Source: Gymnopilus junonius (lineage: Eukaryota > Basidiomycota > Agaricomycetes > Agaricales > Galerinaceae). Taken from it: a DNA stretch of 27,157 nt. Of the stretch, positions 21,495-27,157 are shown piece by piece. The translations under genes and the position numbers were made by a program. The notes beneath the pieces are model-generated. The model was given only the letters and a program-made list of their open reading frames with translations. It searched no databases and was not told where the DNA came from. Numbering within the stretch: position 1 is the stretch's first letter; every line of letters starts with the position of its first letter. The stretch covers positions 1 through 27,157 of the forward strand of contig JADNYJ010000428.1 of assembly GCA_015501075.1 (NCBI GenBank), given 5' to 3'.

Positions 21495-21539
21495 CTCATG
21501 AGTCAAGCCATACTATCCTTTATCGGGACATTGAAAGTA

Positions 21540-22485
21540 TCGGGAGTTTGAAAAGTTTGAATTTTTGTATCATCCGCTCTCTCCCTGGTATCGCAAAAAA
21601 ATGGCATAAATACTAGACCTTCTCCTCTTTACAATCATGTATTTTTGAGTTACAAAAAAATGAGCGAATACGGGGGAAATGAGGATGCAAGTAACTCGTT
21701 ACATCAAAATGGCTAATGTAAACACATTGTTACCCAGATCGGGCCAGATCCTGAACACCCACTGCCACCGAAATTGAGAGAGACTTTACAGAGGTTCAGA
21801 CGAGCTCAAATGTCAAATTCTAGGTCAATTGCTTGAGAGTTGTGTCTGGGAAGGAAGAATGAATGACGGGGGTGCATTTTGAGGTGACATGCGTGATACG
21901 CATTCAAGCTCCGCTTAGATATTATGTTTACCACTGCCAGCAGCAGATTCAGCGACAGATTCAGCGACTAGCTAGGCCGTATTCTATCTCATGACTCGCG
22001 CAAAGGTCTATCGTACACAGCCGGAACACGTTAACTACAATGACCCCGATGTCAAGACACGAATCGAGGAGGCATGTGCAGCAGTCCGTGCTGGCCACAT
22101 GGATCTGTCAAAAGCCGCCAGGAAATACGACCTCCCCTACGGGACTCTACGAAACCGGTATCATAACTTCAGGAAACCAGTGAAGGAGGCTCATAGTAAG
22201 CAGAGGACTTGGCGACAACACTAAGCTCTCTGCATGTGCCGTACTTCGGCTCAGCGGAGCTCCAAAATTTACGGTGACCACACTGTGACAGTTGTTTCAA
22301 TCTCCCCATGTTTTGAGATTTGAGACGCGGAAATGCTCCTGTGCTTTCCACATCTACTTTTCGCTAAAATTTTTTTATAGCCGTGTTTAGACTTCAAATA
22401 TGTACCTATGTATGAAATTATATGCTGCTTGGAGGTGTGCTAAATATCTAATCGATTTTTCTTTGCGACGATTTCAAACTCCCGA
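21540..22485. mobile_element. Tc1/mariner (pogo-like) remnant with TA duplication
   Basis: A 14-bp perfect terminal inverted repeat TCGGGAGTTTGAAA lies at 21540-21553, with its complement at 22472-22485. It is flanked on both sides by TA (21538-21539 and 22486-22487), as expected for Tc1/mariner integration. Inside is one short ORF encoding a psq-type HTH, the DNA-binding half of pogo-like transposases. The DDE catalytic part is absent, so this is an internally deleted, non-autonomous copy. Outer boundaries are inferred from the inverted repeat and the TA only. Confidence 0.7.
21991..22224 (+). pseudogene. HTH_psq fragment of a pogo-like transposase
   Basis: A 77-codon ORF contains a psq-type helix-turn-helix (residues about 22-62: IEEACAAVRAGHMDLSKAAR, then KYDLPYGTLRNRYHN), the N-terminal DNA-binding unit of pogo/Fot1-like transposases. 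It ends soon after the HTH, where related proteins would continue into a second HTH and a DDE domain; downstream frames show none of that. It lies inside the TA-flanked inverted repeats at 21540-22485. It could still make a small DNA-binding peptide, but it is most simply a transposase stub. Confidence 0.75.
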
Positions 22486-22651
22486 TAAGCCTCCACTTTC
22501 ACCAAGCCAGATACTGAACTTGACTTCAAGTTTCACTAGTAGTTTCAAAGTTTGGTTGAAGTAGGGTAGGTAAGAATCCAAAATTTGTGACCGTGACCAA
22601 GTACTGTTTGAACTCTTGCCTCTACTTTCAAGTTTCGACGGCTTTTCTGCG

Positions 22652-24812
22652 ATGTCCTGTCAATTGAAACTAGCTGAGCTGAAAAAGTTATCAGTACCCC
22701 AACTAAAACTCCTTTGCAAAGAGAAAGCTATATCTGGGTATTCAAAGCTTAACAAAGAAGCTATCATCGGAAAACTGTTGAACTGGCAAAGTGGTGCTAC
22801 ACAACAAACTTCTGAAGGTGCTTCGGCCTTGAAACGTCCATTATTAGGAAATTTAGAAGGTCGGAGTAGTTCCGAGTTGACTGCAACGCCTTCAACTTTA
22901 TACCAATCTAATGATCTCGCAATAATCGAATCTCAATCTGGCTTTTCGCCACTTGCGCCTGCAACCTTAAGGGCCTCTAGCCGGACGTCCGTGGAGTGAA
23001 CGTCGGGGTTAATCACTCTGCCCTTGTTCCAAAACGTCCTCGCTGCGACTTGGTAGAACCTAGTGAACCCTCACAGAAGAAGAAAGCATCGAGCAATGTC
23101 ACACCCACTGCACTCTCGGAAAGAATACAACCCAAGGCACTACTAGCTTCGTTGCTCTCAGTCTCTCAGCCCAGTAGCCATGGGGTCGGACAGAATGGAC
23201 CTCTACCTATGCAGTCAGTGAACCCACACATCGAATCCAATATCTCGCTGCATAGAGTATTCGAGCCAATAAAACGTCCTCCACGCCGCTTCAATCCCTT
23301 GGTGGTGAAAAGGGATCTACCAGACAATGTATCCGTCCCAGACATTCGCCAGAACTCTGAGGGAAATGTTGCTTCTCTGGAATACTTAGACTTCCCTCTG
23401 GAAGAACATATTTGGCCGCATACTGTTTCTCTTCCTCCTCTTCTGGCTGAAAGGAAGCATATACCTAATCTCTCTGTGATCCTAAGCGGCATTTCCTTTA
23501 CGGATCTAAGGACTTGCGCACTGGTTTCTCGTACATTTCGCTATGCTGGTGGATCTTTTCCTCATACTCTAAGTGTATTTACCTAATTTCTTTCAGCATA
23601 TGTATCGGCAGCACATCAGCTCTCTAGACGATTCCCAGGTGAAAGGTTACGACAAGTTTTTTTGCGCTATCCACCCAGGATGTTCAACCTGTGGCCGTAT
23701 CTTATCTCCCGCGAACAGGAAGTCGAGTCGAGACGTGCAATTTACGAAGCATCGTTTCTCTTTCAAACCTGTAAAGGTTTGTTCGAGATCAATGAAGCTT
23801 TATGGTCAAGTCCTGACCATAGCAAGCAAGCAAACATTGCAGTCAGGTAAAATTTATCCAGTGATATTTTTGTAGAAATTTGACTCATCATTTGTAGGTT
23901 TATCGTAACAAGGCTCTTCTTTATGTTTTCTACTAAACAGGCGGAGGATGAAAACGTAAAAGAAGCAACGTCTGCAAAAATCTTGGATGTCCAAGAAGTC
24001 GTCAAGGATGAAATATGGAAAATTACATACCATTCTCGGTCGTCGATTCAGGAACTCTTTGTTCTAGAGTCTACCTGCGAGGTTATTGGCAAGGCCGATG
24101 TTCCATTAGAAACGTCTGCCGTCCCTTACCCGCTTAATTTTCGGACGGATTGGGCTGCATATATCCAAAGCAAGCTCAGTCCTGACTCTCAGAAAAGCAA
24201 CGTCCAAAGTCAGGGACTACTAGATTACCTGCACTGGCCTAACCATGAGGAGTACACCAGGGGTATCAGTAATCTGTGGTTGAAGAGAGTTAAAGGAGAA
24301 GGGACTGTCGGGCTTGCCAAATTGGTAGTTGCACAACGATACGTTCTAGCTTGTGTCGCTAGCAATAGGCAGGTGGATTTCTTTTGAGCTACTGTTCGTC
24401 CGCCTTCCTGATTCTTCTATGGTGCAGTGTGAGTGGGCCTTGGCGGACAGCAAACGAAATGGCACAGGAGTTCGACGGGCGCCCATCATTTGCGTATTCA
24501 TCCATTCCACGAGATTCTAAAACGAAAAGGATCAACTTATTTCTCCCCGCGTAGTTCTTCCGAGTTGACTAAAATAATCCAAACAATAACCCGAAATTCT
24601 CCTTTTACAGACATCATCATGTCGAGAGCGTTCATTTTACTTCAAGTAAAGGCCAATGCCTCCATTCTGCATTGGCTGTCATACAGACACCTGGAAGGGA
24701 ATACTATATTCTACGAGACAACGGTATGCAAGTAGGATGCGAAGAGGAAGGGGTAGCATTGGTGTGGATGGAAATTCTAGGATGCAAAGAAGATGGTAGT
24801 GTATCACGTTAA
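22652..24812 (+). CDS. SAP-motif, F-box-like conserved fungal protein of unknown function (one frame break)
   Basis: Exons: 22652-23548, 23597-23846, 23898-24368, 24428-24550 and 24611-24812, corrected to about 647 aa. The N-terminus is a SAP-like helix pair (residues about 7-42: LKKLSVPQLKLLCKEKAISG), a motif used for DNA binding. A Ser/Pro/Lys-rich linker with basic patches such as PKRPRC and SQKKK may act as a nuclear signal. A region around LRTCALVSRTFRYA resembles the end of an F-box. The C-terminal half (from ISREQEVESRR to GREYYILRDNGMQVGCEE) matches my recollection of a widespread uncharacterised Agaricomycete family. One base is missing near 22996 (GAG to GAGG). Intron 3 (24369-24427) has a GC donor. 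No enzymatic motif is visible. Confidence 0.85.
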
Positions 24813-24862
24813 CATGGTCCGACGAACAGAAAGTAAACAAGAAAATTACAAGCGAAGCCAGA

Positions 24863-27157
24863 TCATTTCTTCCCTTTGTTCTTGGGTTTTTTACCAGCTT
24901 TCTTGCCCAGTTTTACAGCATCGCCCCGCTTGGCGCGAATCCCTTCGTTACTAGCTCTTGATTTTTGCCCCATGTCATTTTCGAACATTCCGCCTGTACG
25001 GGGCTTCTTGGAGGATGACTTTTGTTTCTTCTTTAAAGGACGGGAAGGTTTCCTCTCTGGCTCTCCTATTTTGGGCGGACGCGCAGCCTTTTTCGCCGAG
25101 CGAATAGCAGCATTGAGAGCGTTGTCGTCCCCTAATTCCTTGTCCTCTTCCATTATCATCTTTCGCCTCTTGGCTTTACGGGATAGTCCCGAAAATTTGT
25201 CTCTCTTAGGCTGTGCCACACATCAAAAGGGCAGAATCCAAAGGGGTCATAATAGAAACTTACCTTGTTTTCGTCCAAGGCCTTGGTTGATTTGCTCGAT
25301 CTTCCTCCATTTTCATGGACGAGCTTACTCAAATCTGAAAGAATGGTGACGGTTACTACTATTCCATTGCGGGATAAACTGCTCGGTGGCAAACCTTCAG
25401 CGTTTTGTTTCTCTTTGGTAGTTTGGAACCAGGTTCTCGCGGGCCTTGAGAATATTTCAGCCTCATGTTCAATCATATTCTGACCCTTCTTTAATTCCAT
25501 TTCTGCTTTTCTTATCTAGACTCAATGCGTTAGTGACGGAGAGTCAGATTTAAAGACATGAAAATCACTTGTTTTTCTTCCTTCTCCTCTTTCAGAATTT
25601 CAGCTATCTCCCCTTTCAGGATATCAAGCTTTTCGACCCAGGTTTGGACCGACTCGGCCGGAACAATGCGATGACGAACTTGATCCTCCCCAGAGCTGTG
25701 TTTTATAGCGGCCTTGAGCATTTTTCGGTCAGTCTCCCCTACAAGTGTAACAGAACTAGAAGCGTGCGTTAGAACGTGGACGAGTACATGCAGATAAATC
25801 TTACCGGCCCTTCTTGCCTGCACGAGCCGTTCGACCAACGCGATGGAGATACTGAGCGAGTTGAGAAGGCATGTCATAGTTAATCACAGTTTCAACACCT
25901 TTGATATCTAGACCACGCGAAGCCAGGTCGGTAGCCATGAGATAATCAACGGTACCCTCTCGAAATGCGTGGAGGGCTGAGAGACGCTACACATCATAAG
26001 TAAGACTTTCAGAAAGAAGGCAAAATACCAACCTGTTCCTGGGTTAGATCGCCATGTAGTTCTTCACATTTAAGGCCTATTAAACCAAAAACGATACGTA
26101 TTTGGTGCGCAAGTTTCTTGCTGCGTAAAAATATTATAACTTTGCTTTTGAATGTTTGCTTGCAAAGTGCAACTAATAAAGCAGAGCGCTCGCTCTCTTT
26201 GCCCGCCTTTACGCGGACGAACTCTTGTACCAGTCCGCTTGCTGTGCTTCGTTTAGGATCCACGAATAATCGAACTGGTTTGTTAAGCGACATTTTGACT
26301 AACTCGTCGACGGAATCAGTCATTGTTGCGGAAAAAAGCATCGTTTGTCGAGAGGTTGGGCAGAACTTAATAATCTCGGAAAGCTCGTCCGCGAAGCCAT
26401 CGGATAACATCCTATCAGCCTCGTCAAGGACTAGGATATCAACTGCGTCGAGAGTGAAGGATGGAGAATTGCGAATATGGTCAATCAAACGTCCAGGTGT
26501 GGCAACAACAATATCTGGTCTTGTGCGAAGCTCAGCTTCTTGGGATTTCAAAGACAAACCACCTATAACCAATGATCATATAAGTAAGGGTGCATTTAAC
26601 ATTTAATGACATCGTCAACCCACCGACTAAGAGAGCTAATTGTATATCTGTGTGAGTTGCGAGCTTTTTGCCGACATCAAAACATTGGACGCCAAGTTCC
26701 CTAGTGGGCACAAGGACAACGCAGCGCGTTGCAGCAGCTTTTTTGCCCTTCTCCCGGTACAGAAGACGCTCAAGCATGGGGATCATGAAAGCAGCCGTTT
26801 TTCCAGACCCCGTAACAGCATTTCCAACAACGTCCTTTCCTAGGAGAGCAACGGGAATTGTGGCAGCCTGAATAGGAGTAGGTTTTGTAAACCCAGAGTT
26901 GTCAAGGCTTTTAACAAAGGCCTTGACAGGTTCATGGTCAAGAAAGAGTCATGAGCTTAACTGGACCAGGTTCCGAATCGAAAAAAGCAGCTTTTCGATC
27001 CTTTTCCACCTGTGTTTCCTCCTCAGAATCTTCATCTTCCGAAGACTCGTCATCGTCATCTGATATTTCATTCCCTGATTCATTGTCTTCTCCTGCATCG
27101 CCTTCTTTGTCTGTAGCCAAAGGGTCCTCTTCTTCCTCGCTAGGAAAGTCCTGCGCA
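24863..27157 (-). CDS. DRS1: DEAD-box ATP-dependent RNA helicase DRS1 (DDX27), 5' end outside window
   Basis: A nucleolar RNA helicase for 60S ribosomal subunit assembly. Exons on the minus strand: 27157-26624 (partial), 26562-26033, 25986-25805, 25755-25569, 25515-25395, 25334-25264 and 25210-24863. The N-terminal acidic region (Asp/Glu/Ser rich, 27110-26990) precedes the Q motif TPIQAATIP and then AVTGSGKT (Walker A), PTREL, TPGR, LDEAD, SAT, SRGLD and HRVGRTAR. The C-terminus is Lys/Arg-rich ([22 protein letters not shown]) as in DRS1. One base is missing near 26954, between the acidic region and LTMNLSRPL, which otherwise splits the ORF. The introns are 46-61 nt. It converges with the SAP-motif gene, whose stop lies 50 bp away. 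Identity rests on motif order and the C-terminal extension. Confidence 0.95.

Noticed and set aside
24876..25349. 157-codon plus-strand ORF
   Set aside because: It is the antisense shadow of the Lys/Arg-rich C-terminus of DRS1; it crosses two DRS1 introns and has no domain.
26118..26606. 162-codon plus-strand ORF
   Set aside because: It is antisense to the DRS1 helicase core, whose motifs are unmistakable on the other strand.
1..27157. CRISPR arrays, tRNA or rRNA genes
   Set aside because: No regularly spaced direct repeats, no convincing tRNA A/B boxes and no rRNA-like sequence were seen on either strand by eye.

Overview
This window is nuclear DNA of a filamentous fungus, almost certainly a basidiomycete of the Agaricomycetes. 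The evidence is dense introns of about 45-65 nt with GT-AG borders, an Agaricomycete-style gene set (a Zn2Cys6 factor of the XlnR-like branch, a very exon-rich PX-PH phospholipase D, an uncharacterised SAP-motif protein) and small hAT and pogo-like elements. There are no bacterial operons, CRISPR arrays, rRNA or tRNA genes that I can see.

Layout. At 1-120 (-) lies the very start of a coiled-coil protein, and at 515-973 (+) a small unrecognised ORF. A tandem repeat with hairpins is at 1181-1323. GRASP (Grh1 type, 5 exons, intact) is at 1796-2858 (-). A 1.9 kb gap with a CRE and TATA-like pair follows. A Zn2Cys6 transcription factor is at 4796-7708 (+, 13 exons), the SUMO E1 subunit AOS1 at 8122-9471 (+, 7 exons), and a 2.5 kb stretch without a supportable gene at 9472-11942. 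An FAD-dependent fumarate reductase/tricarballylate dehydrogenase-like enzyme is at 11943-14217 (+, 3 exons). Only 44 nt later comes phospholipase D at 14262-20791 (+, 25 exons). A 650-bp hAT-type MITE (20845-21494) and a 946-bp TA-flanked pogo-like remnant (21540-22485) follow. A SAP-motif protein (22652-24812, +, 5 exons) converges with the DEAD-box helicase DRS1 (24863 to beyond 27157, -).

The genes do not form a pathway. They are housekeeping genes (Golgi/secretion, SUMO activation, phosphatidic acid production, 60S ribosome biogenesis) plus a regulator and a flavoenzyme.

The strongest anomaly is that reading frames of six of the seven recognised genes are broken by single-base length errors, almost all of them one-base losses in or beside homopolymer runs. 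Splice sites and amino-acid conservation stay excellent around each break. I read this as uncorrected sequencing or assembly error rather than decay. Exon coordinates below were derived by hand from splice consensus and frame bookkeeping: each exon length fits its phases once the stated indels are allowed for.

I found no convincing undescribed multi-gene system. The most biologically interesting items are the 44-nt FAD-PLD junction, filled by two back-to-back upstream ORFs, and the covarying hairpin tandem repeat.
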